A DNA stretch of 64,000 nt from Isoetes taiwanensis (Eukaryota > Streptophyta > Lycopodiopsida > Isoetales > Isoetaceae), in assembly GCA_021234155.1 (NCBI GenBank), contig JAJEKV010000032.1:12602283-12666282 (forward strand), given 5' to 3'. How positions within the stretch are numbered: the first letter of the stretch is position 1; each line of letters begins with the position of its first letter. A program made the translations under genes and the position numbers. Shown piece after piece: positions 1-10,640 of this stretch. The notes beneath the pieces were generated by a model that saw only the letters and a program-made list of their open reading frames with translations, made no database searches and was not told where the DNA came from.

Positions 1-214
1 TTATAATCTGGTTGGTCCCTGATTTTTTCCATATATTTTGCTGCTACAAATGATGCAGAAGCTTCCTTGTTGCATAGTTTAGCAATGCCTCCACAAGTAT
101 GCAAACTAGTGAATTTCTTTATTTCGCATCTTGGCCCACCATGCACAACTGATGCATGCAACCTCCACGGACATGATTGGTCTCCACAAAAGACTGTATA
201 CCTATTTTTTCATA
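1..214 (-). mobile_element. MULE copy E2, interior part (continues beyond window start)
   Basis: This is the reverse complement of transposase coding sequence also seen at 1158-1380 and 3969-4190, including the CPWRLHAS zinc-finger-like stretch and the KKFTSLHTCGG motif of MULE transposases. It is part of minus-strand copy E2, whose other part in this window is 3018-3959. The two are separated by the insertion of E1. Bases 206-214 (TTTTTCATA) are the left target-site duplication of E1. The rest of E2 lies left of the window. Confidence 0.85.
206..214. repeat. Target-site duplication of E1, left copy
   Basis: The 9-bp TTTTTCATA directly precedes the first GGGAAATT of E1 and is repeated exactly at 3018-3026 after its last base. 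Nine bases is the diagnostic duplication length of Mutator-like elements. Confidence 0.9.
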
Positions 215-294
215 GGGAAATTCACCAAAATAACCCTAATTTTTGATGTATTTCCTGAAACACCCTTTATATTTTCGAAATTCCCAGAATACCC
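215..294 (+). repeat. E1 left terminal inverted repeat
   Basis: Starts GGGAAATTCACCAAAATAAC. It pairs with 2938-3017 read in reverse at about four bases in five over 80 bp. The arms contain degenerate GGGAAATT and AATACCC units. Confidence 0.85.
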
Positions 295-1043
295 AAAAAA
301 AAAAAATCCAAAATCCAAAAACGGCCTTGCCGCTAAAACATTTTTCCTGATCTGATTTTGCTTCGTTCCTATTTTCGGCGCTGATGCAAAGCCGACTACC
401 ATAACGTCTGATCCAAACCCGACTGATCCATACCCGACTGATCTGCTGCTGCTTCCATACCCAGGTAATCTTTTGATTTCTGTACTAGAATCTGCATGCA
501 ACTAGTTTTCCATTCTAATTTGCCATTCAATCCAGCAGTATTCAGACATCTCTTTGTTAGCCTCTCTTATTTCTTTGTTGAATTACTGTAACTCCTGAAT
601 TAGCTGGTAAGGAATCTCGAAGTCTTCAGGGTCATCAGATTTAGATCTTCCAATACACTCAAAGATCATCAAAGAAAGCTATGAATTCACCCTGCAAGGT
701 TATAGAGTTGGATTAGTTCTGCAGATATGTACTCTTATTGCATCAAAAGGATTAGTCCACTCTGTGTTTTGATGGTGTTGCCATGCATGGGATCACTGTA
801 ATCACAATCTTGTTGATATGGTTTATTGCAGCGCTGACTTTTATACGAGAGCCATAGATCTGTCAAGCTTGAAACAGGAGGTTTGATGCAGATTCAGAGT
901 TGAAATGATGATTGAAAAGGTAAGTACATACCATTTACAATAGCTTTGTGAACAAGTAGTGGTGAATTGGTTTGCTTTTACATTCTTGTTTCACAGTTGC
1001 TTTCTCTCCTTGCCTTTTGCTTTCCACAATTTGAAGGTAAAAT

Positions 1044-2727
1044 ATGATGGATTTAAGAGTAGGCCAGCAATTTGACTCAATCTTGGACCTCCGGAATGCT
1101 GTGAAGGAAGAAGCCCTACGTGCTTATGTGGAATTAGAAGTAGGCAAATATGAAAAAATAGGTATACAGTCTTTTGTGGAGACCAATCATGTCCGTGGAG
1201 GTTGCATGCATCAGTTGTGCATGGTGGGCCAAGATGCGAAATAAAGAAATTCACTAGTTTGCATACTTGTGGAGGCATTGCTAAACTATGCAACAAGGAA
1301 GCTTCTGCATCATTTGTAGCAGCAAAATATATGGAAAAAATCAGGGACCAACCAGATTATAATCCAAAGCAATTGCAAGCAGATTTTAAGAGAGAAACAG
1401 GTACGCAGATTATAATGCTATCAAGCAAGCCCCTCGCTCTATTCATGGTGATTACTCTGAAGCATACAAGAAAGTTGAGGCCTATTGCCAAGCCATCATG
1501 AATGCTAATCCAGGAAGTGTAGCAGTTGTGCAGCAAACAAGGGAAGGCAAATTTTGCAGGCTATTTTTAGCTTTTGGTCCATGCATCAACGGATGGAAGA
1601 GTTGTAGGCCATTTATTGGTTTGGATGGCACGTTCTTAACAGGTAGATTTCTTGGACATCTGCTATGTGCAACAGGCATTGATGCAACTGGAGGGCTCTA
1701 CCCTATTGCATTCGGTGTCATCGATAATGAAAATGAAGACAACTGGGTATGGTTCTTGCAGTCATTACGTGATACTCTCAAGGTTCCAGACACTGTAACT
1801 TTTGTTTCTGATAGAATGAAAGGTTTATTGCCAGCAATGGATCTTGTGTTTCCAGGAGTTCATCATGCTTTTTGCATGAGACATTTGGACGCTAATCTTA
1901 AAAAGAAGTGCAACAATGGTGAATTCATCAGGTTCTTTTGGCAAGCTGCATATGCTAAATCTGTGGAGGGCTTTAATGAAGCTATCCAAAGCATGAGGGC
2001 AATCAATAACAGTGTTACAGATTGGATGCTTGCTTCAGCACCCGCACAATATTGGGCAACTACACACTTTAAAGGAACACGGTTTGGTCACTTGACTTCT
2101 AACATTGCAGAGGCTTTAAATTCTTGGCTTCTTGAAGCTAGAGATAAGCCTATCATTCCAATGTTAGAAATTATTCAAGACAAATTGACCGAACGCTTTT
2201 ACAAGAACCGTGTTGAAGGAGAGGCTTTGTGGGCATCTTGTGGAGAAGCTGCTACATACACTCTAGTAAAAGATGCTCAACAACATATTACAAAAGTCAC
2301 TGAACGAGCCAGAAGGCATATAGTACTTCCTTCTGATGCATTTGTGTTTGAAGTACAAAGTGTAGAGCGATCAATTGTGGTTAACGTCGAGTCTAAAAAA
2401 TGTTCGTGTTTGGAGTGGCAAATGTCAGGATTGCCTTGTGGTCATGCAGTTGCTGCTATTCTTTTTCGACGACAACATCCAGAGCTTTATACTCATCCAG
2501 GTTTGTTAAGTTCATTTTGCTATTAATATGCTGGAGCTATTTATCCACCAAAATTTGAACTTATTGAAAATAATGAATTGCTACTTCCTGCGACACGTCG
2601 TCCTCCTGGAAGGCCTAGAAGGAAACAGGATAGGACAGAAGACAGAGATAGAGAAAAGCGTATGTACAAGTGCACACGTTGTGGCAACAACGGCCATAAT
2701 GAACGCAGTTGCAGAAATCCTATTTGA
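1044..2727 (+). pseudogene. MULE transposase of E1 (two frameshifts, one nonsense codon)
   Basis: The protein is a Mutator-like DDE transposase that would cut and join element ends in the nucleus. The N-terminus starts MMDLRVGQQF at 1044 and stays open to about 1157. The frame then shifts in an A-run at 1153-1158, after which RYTVFC and CPWRLHAS follow in the other frame. A second shift lies near 1400. From 1498 the core is open: FIGLDGTFLTGR (first D, residue 43 of that ORF), FVSDRMKGL (second D), SNIAEALNSWL (candidate E), then a SWIM zinc finger (CSC...CGH). A TAA at 2524-2526 replaces the TCA (Ser) seen in copy E3. Beyond it the same frame continues to a CCHC zinc knuckle (CTRCGNNGHNERSC) and stops at 2727. 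The insertion site used by the other copies is at 1149-1157. Confidence 0.85.
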
Positions 2728-2937
2728 CATTTCCATTGCATATTTTTGTCATAATGTGTTGTTGTAAAAATTATTTTGGATGTTAAAATGTATGCTGGAT
2801 TATTTTGAAAATGTGGTACTAAACACTTTCATTCCATCTGTAAAGAATGATATTCTATTGTGAATTTGAAAAATTGCATGGTTTTTTGATAATTTTTAGC
2901 ATAGAAAGGGCTATTTGGGAAAATACCTAAGAATTAA

Positions 2938-3017
2938 GGGCAATTTGGGAAATTCCAAAATATGAAGGGCTTTTTGGGAAATAAGTCAACAATTAAGGTT
3001 ATTTTGGTAAATTTCCC
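2938..3017 (-). repeat. E1 right terminal inverted repeat
   Basis: Ends GGTAAATTTCCC at 3017, the inverse of the left end at 215. Similar degenerate units (AAAGGGCTATTTGGGAAA) extend inward to about 2898. Confidence 0.85.
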
Positions 3018-3026
3018 TTTTTCATA
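3018..3026. repeat. Target-site duplication of E1, right copy
   Basis: Exact second copy of TTTTTCATA (compare 206-214). It is also the codon stretch for K-Y-E-K in the minus-strand transposase of E2. Confidence 0.9.
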
Positions 3027-3959
3027 TTTGCCTACTTCTAATTCCACATAAGCACGTAGGGCTTCTTCCTTCACAGCATTCCGGAGGTCCAAGATTGAGT
3101 CAAATTGCTGGCCTACTCTTAAATCCATCATATTTTACCTTCAAATTGTGGAAAGCAAAAGGCAAGGAGAGAAAGCAACTGTGAAACAAGAATGTAAAAG
3201 CAAATCAATTCACCACTACTTGTTTACAAAGCTATTGTAAATGGTATGTACTTACCTTTTCAATCATCATTTCAACTCTGAATCTGCATCAAACCTCCTG
3301 TTTCAAGCTTGACAGATCTATGGCTCTCGTATAAAAGTCGGGTTGTTGCAATAAAACCAGATCAACAAGATTGTGATTACAGTGATCCCATGCATGGCAA
3401 CACCATCAAAACACAGAGTGGACTAATCCTTTTGATGCAATAAGAGTATCTGCAGAACTAATCCAACTTTATAACCTTGCAGGGTGAATTCATAGCTTTC
3501 TTTGATGATCTTTGAGTGTATTGGAAGATCTAAATCTGATGACCCTGGAGACTTCGAGATTCCTTACCCGGCTAATTCGAGAGTTCTGATAATTCAACAA
3601 AGAAATAAGAGAGGCTAACAAAGAAATGTCTGAATACTGCTGGATTGAATGGCAAATTAGAATGGAAAACTAGTTGCATGCAGATTCTAGTACAGAAATT
3701 AAAAGATTACCTGGGTATGGAAGCAGCAGCAGATCAGTCGGGTATGGATCAGTCGGGTTTGGATCAGACGTTATGGTAGTCGGCTTTGCATCAGCGCCGA
3801 AATTAGGAACGAAGCAACATCAGATCAGGAAAAATGTTTTAGCGGCAAGGCCGTTTTTGGATTTTGGATTTTGTTTTTTGGGTATTCTGGGAATTTCGAA
3901 AATACAAAGGGTGTTTCAGGAAATACATCAAAAATTAGAGTTATTTTGGTAAATTTCCC
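3018..3959 (-). mobile_element. MULE copy E2, 5' end: transposase exon 1, leader and TIR
   Basis: On the minus strand the transposase N-terminus runs from 3131 (MMDLRVGQQF) down to 3019, where E1 interrupts it after VGKYEK. The leader and terminal inverted repeat follow to 3959. The segment is the inverted counterpart of 215-1157 and is the same length (942 bp) and nearly identical to 16321-17262. The E2 end at 3959 is followed directly by TATGAAAAA (3960-3968), the same 9-mer, now in the plus-strand transposase gene of copy E3. E2 is therefore inserted in E3; its other end lies outside the window. Confidence 0.88.
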
Positions 3960-4544
3960 TATGAAAAAATAGGTATACAGTCTTTTGTGAAGACCAATCA
4001 TGTCCGTGGAGGTTGCATGCATCAGTTGTGCATGGTGGGCCAAGATGCGAAATAAAGAAATTCACTAGTTTGCATACTTGTGGAGGCATTGTTAAACTAT
4101 GCAACAAGGAAGCTTCTGCATCATTTGTAGCAGCAAAATATATGGAAAAAATCAGGGACCAACCAGATTATAATCCAAAGCAATTGCAAGCAGATTTTAA
4201 GAGAGAAACAGGTACGCATATTATAATGCTATCAAGCAAGCCCCTCGCTCTATTCATGGTGATTACTCTGAAGCATACAAGAAAGTTGAGGCCTATTGCC
4301 AAGCCATCATGAATGCTAATCCAGGAAGTGTAGCAGTTGTGCAGCAAACAAGGGAAGGCAAATTTTGCAGACTATTTTTAGCTTTTGGTCCATGCATCAA
4401 CGGATGGAAGAGTTGTAGGCCATTTATTGGTTTGGATGGCACGTTCTTAACAGGTAGATTTCTTGGACATCTGCTATGTGCAACAGGCATTGATGCAACT
4501 GGAGGGCTCTACCCTATTGCATTCGGTGTCATCGATAATGAAAA
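3960..4544 (+). pseudogene. MULE copy E3, first transposase segment
   Basis: Plus-strand transposase sequence nearly identical to 1149-1735 of E1, starting at the target 9-mer TATGAAAAA. It contains CPWRLHAS, KKFTSLHTCGG, both shared frameshifts, and the FIGLDGTFLTGR catalytic block. It breaks at 4544 inside the codons for FGVIDNE, where the 10.5-kb element begins. The gene resumes at 15031. The N-terminus and left end of E3 lie left of the window, beyond E2. Confidence 0.88.
4539..4544. repeat. Target-site duplication of the 10.5-kb element, left copy
   Basis: TGAAAA at 4539-4544 is repeated at 15031-15036. Uninterrupted copy E1 has this sequence only once (near 1730), so the duplication was created by the insertion. 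Confidence 0.85.
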
Positions 4545-4571
4545 AGCATGATTTCATTAATTGGATAAAAT
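4545..4571 (+). repeat. Left TIR of the 10.5-kb element
   Basis: AGCATGATTTCATTAATT and nine further bases match the inverse of 15004-15030 at about 22 of 27 positions. Confidence 0.8.
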
Positions 4572-4689
4572 AACGCAATTTTGAGAATTTTGAGCACACC
4601 TTATTTGCTCAAGCACGAATACTTTCACCTAGTACTCGACCCCAACAAACATGAGGTTATTAACATACATATATACATACAAATTTTGT

Positions 4690-4823
4690 GTTATACTTGT
4701 ACGTGTACATGACACTCGTATAAGCTCAATAATGGCCCTACATCGTACGCCAATAATTCACTTCAATAATTTTACTTCACTATAAAAACGGCTTCACGAG
4801 GGGGTAGAGGCCATTCATCTTCC
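4690..4823 (+). promoter_or_regulatory. Promoter-like block, unit 1
   Basis: Contains CAATAATTCACTTCAATAAT followed by TCACTATAAAAAC (TATA box near 4781) about 40 bp before the ATG at 4824. A closely similar block precedes the next small gene (5318-5446), so the arrangement is a tandem duplication of a promoter-gene unit. Confidence 0.6.
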
Positions 4824-5068
4824 ATGGCTTCCTCGATGCCTCGCCCGCAGCACATCCGCTCTTTCAAGTGTTACTTGAGCTACAACGATCCGGGCTTAAC
4901 GCGCTTAGAAATAGCGTTAAGCTTGATCCATGGCTCTTATCTAAAGTCGATGGACCTGCTAGTGCTTGCGTGAAGCTCACCGCGTTAAAGTCCATATTTA
5001 CCGGCTTCCCCGATCCGGAGATCTATGAGCTGAATGGCATCACGAGCTTTGATGTTGATGACGAGTGA
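4824..5068 (+). pseudogene. Small unknown protein, unit 1 (frameshifted)
   Basis: An ATG about 40 bp after the TATA-like box opens MASSMPRPQHIRSFKCYL and reaches a TGA near 4971. The downstream frame then continues with LTALKSIFTGFPDPEIYELN and ends TSFDVDDE at 5068, so one indel seems to have broken a gene of roughly 80 residues. No domain is recognised. The start is chosen by position behind the promoter-like block. It belongs to the 10.5-kb element and is paired with the similar unit at 5318-5690. Function unknown. Confidence 0.45.
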
Positions 5069-5317
5069 ATCAAGACCGCTAATAATGTAATAATGACATG
5101 GGTACCTAATAATTAAGTAAGGATGTAATAGCATTCTGATTAAGGATGTAATATCAACGCACCTTTAACCGAGTATATTGTAACGATGTGCTATCCCACC
5201 TCCACTTATTCTCGTAAGTCGCCATTGAATTCAATCATAGCTAAATTCGCCAAGCAAACATGTTTTGAAACATACGATATTAGTACGCATACATATATCC
5301 ATACTAAAAGATGTATT

Positions 5318-5446
5318 ATACTTGTATTTATACAACGGTCTTATACACGAGCAATAATGGCTCAAGTCTACCCCAATAATTCACCTCAATAATTCTACCT
5401 CACTATAAAAGCATCTCACTTCGGGGCTAAAGTTCATTCCTCTCAC
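5318..5446 (+). promoter_or_regulatory. Promoter-like block, unit 2
   Basis: Repeats the architecture of 4690-4823: CAATAATTCACCTCAATAAT followed by CTCACTATAAAAGC (TATA box near 5402), with an ATG about 45 bp later at 5447. Confidence 0.6.
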
Positions 5447-5649
5447 ATGGATTATTTGCCTTCCTCAATTCACCACATCGAGGCGATCAAGTGCTCAATG
5501 AGCCACTCGATCTTGTTGGTTGCCTAGATGTGCATCTTCTTCTTGATCCCTACCGCGAAGAAAAGCTTTGGGCGCCGAGATTCGTTGTTCTCGCCAATTC
5601 GTGTAATGATCCATCTGATTTGGCTTCCCCGTTTAATGAGCTATGAGAT
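5447..5649 (+). pseudogene. Small unknown protein, unit 2 (nonsense)
   Basis: The ATG at 5447 opens MDYLPSSIHHIEAIKC and meets a TAG near 5525. The same frame continues as LDVHLLLDPYREEKLWAPRF and FVVLANSCNDPSDLASPFNE to about 5649, which reads like coding sequence. The leader and promoter match unit 1, so the two are probably diverged tandem duplicates. No family is recognised. It could encode a small accessory protein of the 10.5-kb element. Confidence 0.45.
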
Positions 5650-5862
5650 ATCGTGGATCACTACTACAGATCCCGAAGGTGAATGAATCAACCGCTTAGC
5701 ATTGTATAGTGTAAGAGCTCTTGTGTTGAGATGGAAAACGCAGAGCGTAACAAATAATAACTAGTCTATTGTAACTTTCATGTTATGAATGATATAGTAA
5801 TTATGTAAAAGAGCATTGCATACCTCAAGAGTTCTCATCATCGCCCTTAGCTTCTTTAGCCA

Positions 5863-8800
5863 CTAATTCTTGCAACCGAGCCCTAACACTACCGGGATCA
5901 CCATCGACAATGGCCTGGTCTCTACGGCCCAACCATAGTCTATTGTTTTCAAAGGTTGGTAGCGTGGCGGGTCATTAGGATTGGGTCTCCAATTCTTGCT
6001 CCAACAATCCCTATATCGCATTGCATATGAGGTTCCCTTTCCGCAACAAAGTTCAAACCAAGAGACAAACACCTCTTCATAATGTGGGAGATTAGGGTCC
6101 CTCATCGGGTCCCGCTTCGCAAAAGCCATCCATGTCGGGCAGTTATCATGTGGTCCGATTAGCAAGAGCATTCCCTTCTTGACATCTTGGTAGGGGTCTA
6201 ATATTTCAACCGGGTTCTTGGGTCTACCCGAGAAAGGCCCTACGTAATGAGATGCTTCAATGTGCTCATCCACAAACACTCTTTCGGTTCTTCCAATGCA
6301 CTTTTTGCCCGGTGCCGGGCCGAAATCCTGAATGACGCTCTTACCGGGCTGCACGCCACCAAGCACTCGCAAGAAGGTGGACCAAAGAGTCAATAACTTC
6401 ATTCATATATGTGTTGGACCATGACTTATCGCCAGCTCTAGAAATAGCTGCCCAAAGGCATCATGTACTTGGCAATAGAAGCTCTTAATGCACCTATATC
6501 TTCAAGCTCCCATATGGTCAGCAGGACCTTAGGTGACCCTCGGAATCATAGGTAAACCTTGGGCATCCTCCTTCCACATTCTCGATTCCCTTTTCAGGGA
6601 GCCACTCCCTATGCCCCGCCTCATCTTGTAGAACATTAGTGGCCATCCATCCTTCATGCAAAACTTGAAGAGTAGAGGTTCCAAGTGACCACATAAACGG
6701 TCCTTCTTATCGTGGATAAATCCTTTCACCTAATTCCTTCCAATCGTGAACCTCTCGTCACAAGGTAAGGTGAAGGAGCCTTTGAACTACACCGCCTCAA
6801 GAGTTGCATAAGCTACGGAATAGTCAATGCATCTGATCTTCTCATTAGAGTAGAGTAGTTTCCAAATAGGGCATCTATGTCATCGTGGGTGTGTCCAACC
6901 ATCATGAATCCCACCTGCACTTGATCAAATACACCTAACCAAACCAAGTATGACAAGTAAGAGAAAAGATATCTATTCTTATTTCGACCGAAAGCAATTA
7001 TCTAGTCTGCAAGTAAAGCCTCCTAGGCAACTTGTTTGCTACCATGGGGCCTTTGATAGGAGGCATAAAATCATTTCTACCGCCATTCATCATTTTTGTC
7101 CTAAGGTTATCTCAGGTTTAAAATTGTCGCACCCCACCGCTTTCGTGACGATCAAGATCTCTCAAATGGCCCCAATTATCCTCGATTTATTCTCCAAGTG
7201 TCTTCAAGGTATGATTCAAGGATCCCACATGAAAATTAGAATCATCGTGCCGAGGTCCAAAGGAGAAGTGGCCCAAGGCACCTATACCATGGCCGCATGA
7301 GAGCACTGTAGAACACCGACCTTCACCGCTCACCCCTCCATACAGACTTTGCTAGCTTCTCTAGACGAGGGACCATGGTCTTATTCTGATCCATCTTATC
7401 ATGTATAATGGTTAAAGCGTGCTCAGGAGATCTATGCGACAAAGCTCTCCAGACCAAGAAAGGCCCCGCATGAAACTGGGCCGCATCATATGTGATTTTT
7501 CTCTATTGCAAGTACCCTTCTTTCGCTTGGATCTCCGGGTCTTAGCAAGCTTTTCCTTTATGACAATACAGTGTGTTACACTTGGAAAATGCTATCCTCT
7601 TAGCTATTGCTACCTCTCGAATGATTCTCTTTCCAAGCGCATTTAAATGAAGAAGGAGAAATATGCTTGCCCGTCATCTCTCAGAATGGAAATATCTACT
7701 TCTTGGTGTATATCCTTCTTAGTCAAGACCAAGGTAGCCTCTTAACATTTTGTTCTGCTACCCTCGCCGTAATTTTCGAAATTTGTGGTGGCATCGTCTC
7801 TGCGTTTTCATCTATGAACATGGATAGCACAAAGATTGCCACCAAAGTATGAGACCTTGGCTTCTTAGACCCAAGATTTCCGCGTGCTCAGCAATTTCGC
7901 GGGTCGCCATTGAAGAGCTTCTTCCACTTGTAAAAGTGGAAATGGGAATGCCATAGGCTTTATGCCATGCTTTCACGCACACCGCTTGTTATTCAACATC
8001 GGTTTATGACTACACCATTTTCGTGAGCAAAGATCTAGCATGTTATATGCAAAAGTTGTGCGCCCGAGGACTTCATGTTCCAAAGAAAAGGTTCTCATGC
8101 AAGCTATCTCCTGGGATGTAAAATTTGCACAAAGATCGCTTCATGCAAAGATGTTGATGACCTGAAGTCTAGAATAGCCTCAAAGACTAGTTTTTTTTCT
8201 TTCACATTTAGTCCGTGGCCGGGCGTGTGTTCGGGTCTCCGATTGACCATGTCAGAAGGTCTCTTTTTGGTGATGCCAACTTCGGTCTAATGGAGTAAGG
8301 TTCATTCTCCACATCCTTCTCCTTCACCGCAACCACAAGAGTAGAAACTGGAATGTTATCAACGAGCACGAGGGCTATGGGCCATCTCACAAGGTCATGC
8401 AGTTGGGGCATTTCGCATTGTGCCCGGCAAACAAGATAGAGATCTTTTTTTCGTGCATTGGAAAAATGTTCATGATAGTAGCAGCCTATCGAGCCTTCCC
8501 CTAACTTCACGCCGACACAAAGATGGTTTGATCGGCAAAAACGATAACACCATAGGCATAAGCCATGTAGCAAAGATTCATGCATGAGTGTGCACGCCTT
8601 CTCAACTAACTCATCTCTAGAAAGCCCTTGCACATGATTCGCCCCATTAGTGGCTAACCCCTCATTCCTCTCGGCCCCGCCAGCCTATCCTTTTTATCTG
8701 ACCTGGTGGGGTGCAAGCTTCCTCATGTCTATCTAGTGGAGCAACAATGTCCTTCTTGTACCACAACACAAAAGTCCCCACAGCTTCACCCATTTTTTCT

Positions 8801-9037
8801 ATTTCCAATTCGGGAATTGGTAGCGTAATCGCCCATCCGTAACATTCACAATTGAAACGACAAACCATACCCCCTCCGGACATTCGAATTGTGATGGCGC
8901 CAAATTGTGGACTCTTCCTTCTTCGCCACCTTTTTCCCCCAAAGATATACAGCTGGAATTACATCAGCCATCCTCCAAACAAGAGGTCGCGGAATAGCGC
9001 GCCGCGATCCTAGTGAGCGTAAAACACCGCGGATCAT
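5863..9037 (-). pseudogene. Decayed DUF7869-type (GHTHDDID) protein gene
   Basis: Read on the minus strand with frame changes. N-terminal segment 9037-8662 includes AVGTFVLWYKKDIVAPL, resembling the 'GxFVxWPKxxI' module of plant transposon proteins (DUF8039-like). 8633-8208 is open for 141 residues with no known domain. Near 7920 is FYKWKKLFNGDP then GNLGSKKPRSHTLVA, a helix-turn-helix-like linker typical of the family. Near 7405 is HDKMDQNKTMVPRL; near 7000 LDNCFR and KNRYLFSYLSYLVWLGVF; at 6870-6900 the hallmark VGHTHDDIDALFG. The C-terminal ORF 6402-5863 (WMAFAKRD, VFVSWFE) resembles a BAH-like module. The spaced acidic motifs (DKMDQNK, LDNC, HTHDDID) suggest an RNase H-type nuclease, but that is inference. 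Several stops and frameshifts break it. The DUF number is from memory and needs a profile search. Confidence 0.72.
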
Positions 9038-10640
9038 AAACCACTACCAAAAATATGAACTGAAAAATAAGAAATGGTCATTTACATTTCGCCACCGCGA
9101 TCTTATCGAAAGCATGGGTAAGAACGCCGTCGCTTAGTTGCAAGCATTCACACTAGCGCTTCAATAAGAACTCGCGGCAAATCAAATTTCGAGGCTAGCT
9201 AGTGGGTTCAACTCTAAGTTATCGATATCCGGGAGTTCTTTGGTCAATAGCAAGTGTAGATGGTTGAAGGTATCGCGACCGCGATCTCGCGGAGCACCAA
9301 AGTTAAACGATTGACTTACGTAATCAAGGCATTACTCCTACCTCACGTATCACGGTGTTTAGTGTCATAAAAAAAAGTGTTTAGTTTCATCCACATAGAG
9401 AAAGAAAGTATATACTTGAAACACGCTTACATTGTATAATAAACACACCAGAGTGCACAGCTTTTGCTTAGAACATCTATTTTTACATAGTTGCAACAAA
9501 GTATCGGAGGTATCTTATCAATCCATGCAATACATAGTGAATGTTAGTGCGTAGACTCCTGAGGTTGCGCTTATAATTGAAATTCAAAGCATTGCATTGT
9601 CGATACGCATAGTTCATTTCAAGTGAGGGATATGCATCAGAATAGGCCTTTTACTCGGGAGAAACCCCCAATTCGGGATGCAGTTGCAGAATTCGAGTGT
9701 GTAGTGGCGGATTGCAAGCGGATTATCTATCGCTGCCTCGCCGTCCGCCTTCAATGGATGCTAAATTTCGCAAAGAAATCCTTGCCCAAACTTGGCCCCA
9801 AATTTTAGGCGCAGCTCCAAAGCCTCTAAGATCTTGCAAAACAATGAAATTTGAATTGGCTTTTCCCGCTTTTCGAATTGGTTTGTTCTCGAATTCAAAT
9901 TTTGCGCCGTTGTCCGTCCAGAACCGGATATTTTGGAGGCATTTATGGTCGGATAAAGTGTCGTCCAAATTATGACCAAATTGAACGCTGGACGCCTAAG
10001 TGGATAAAGACCTTTCAGACGGGTTACGGGCCTTTCCCGGACGGGTATATTCGCGACGACCGCATTAATGTCGTGGAATAAATACGGGCGTCGGCCGGTA
10101 ATTATTAATCGCCGGGCGCAGACGACGCCATTATGGCTGGCACGCTTTTTCACGCAGCGCCATCATGAGGGGCGGCATTTAATTTCCGCGCCGCGTTTCT
10201 ATAAATTGAAACCCAAAACATTCAAAAACTAATTTCTACTCCCGCGATTTCATTTCAGCTTAGCCTTCGACCTCCGAAGGCCCCCCGACCCACTCCAAAA
10301 AAAAACCCATATTTCAGATCTTGAACCAAATACCACATCCCATGGCACCTAAGGACTGGCCGAGAAGGTATTTTCTAACATTTCATTTCAAGAAGATCGC
10401 GCCGCGATCTTGCCTACTAGAACTTCTATTGTTTTCATAAGTATAGATGCAAAGAAGATCGCGGTCGCGGTCTTGCTTGATAGGTTTTATAATTTCTAGA
10501 TAGCGTTCTTCATAAGTGTAGTTGCTCATCAAGATCGCGGCGCGCGGGTCTTGCTTTGATTGGTTTTATAATTTCAGATAGCGGTCTTCATAGTGTAGCC
10601 GCTCATCAAGATCGCGCGTCGCGGTCCGGCCGAGCATAGA
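8990..10640. repeat. Cluster of GATCGCGG palindromes between two divergent genes
   Basis: GC-rich near-palindromes built on CGCGATC/GATCGCG occur near 8996, 9095, 9270, 10397, 10457, 10535 and 10610. The last four are part of an about 78-bp tandem unit (10390-10640) that also carries TTTTATAATTTC and AGATAGCG. The cluster lies between the minus-strand gene start and the plus-strand gene, so it could be an internal transposase-binding or replication region, or a 5' intron of the plus-strand gene. The sequence context is otherwise AT-rich. Confidence 0.65.
10180..10341 (+). promoter_or_regulatory. Putative promoter of the plus-strand gene in the 10.5-kb element
   Basis: TTTCTATAAATTG near 10195 is followed by a pyrimidine-rich leader and an ATG at about 10342 (MAPKDWPR) directly before a possible splice donor GAAG|GTATTT. 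This is a pattern match only. Confidence 0.35.

Larger units (their letters stand above)
215..3017 (+). mobile_element. Complete Mutator-like element E1
   Basis: This 2,803-bp element begins GGGAAATTCACCAAAATAAC and ends with the near inverse. The imperfect terminal inverted repeats are about 80 bp (215-294 and 2938-3017), and 9-bp TTTTTCATA duplications flank the element. From left: TIR, a long leader with GACTGAT-type subrepeats and a possible 5' intron donor near 921, the transposase gene (1044-2727), a short 3' region and the right TIR. It is inserted in the transposase gene of minus-strand copy E2. Its own copy of the target 9-mer (1149-1157) is still unoccupied. The transposase carries frameshifts and a nonsense codon, so E1 should be non-autonomous now. 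Confidence 0.9.

Noticed and set aside
1153-1410. Two 8-bp GT...AG sequences (GTATACAG near 1161, GTACGCAG near 1402) whose removal restores the MULE frame, suggesting micro-introns
   Set aside because: Eight bases cannot be spliced, and a single-base deletion at each place explains the shift better: adding one A to the A6 run gives the family-typical RYTVFC before CPWRLHAS.
6950-8290. Plus-strand ORFs at 6950-7300, 7419-7646, 7667-7852 and 8075-8290
   Set aside because: They are shadows of the minus-strand DUF7869-type gene, whose motifs are recognisable in the opposite direction.
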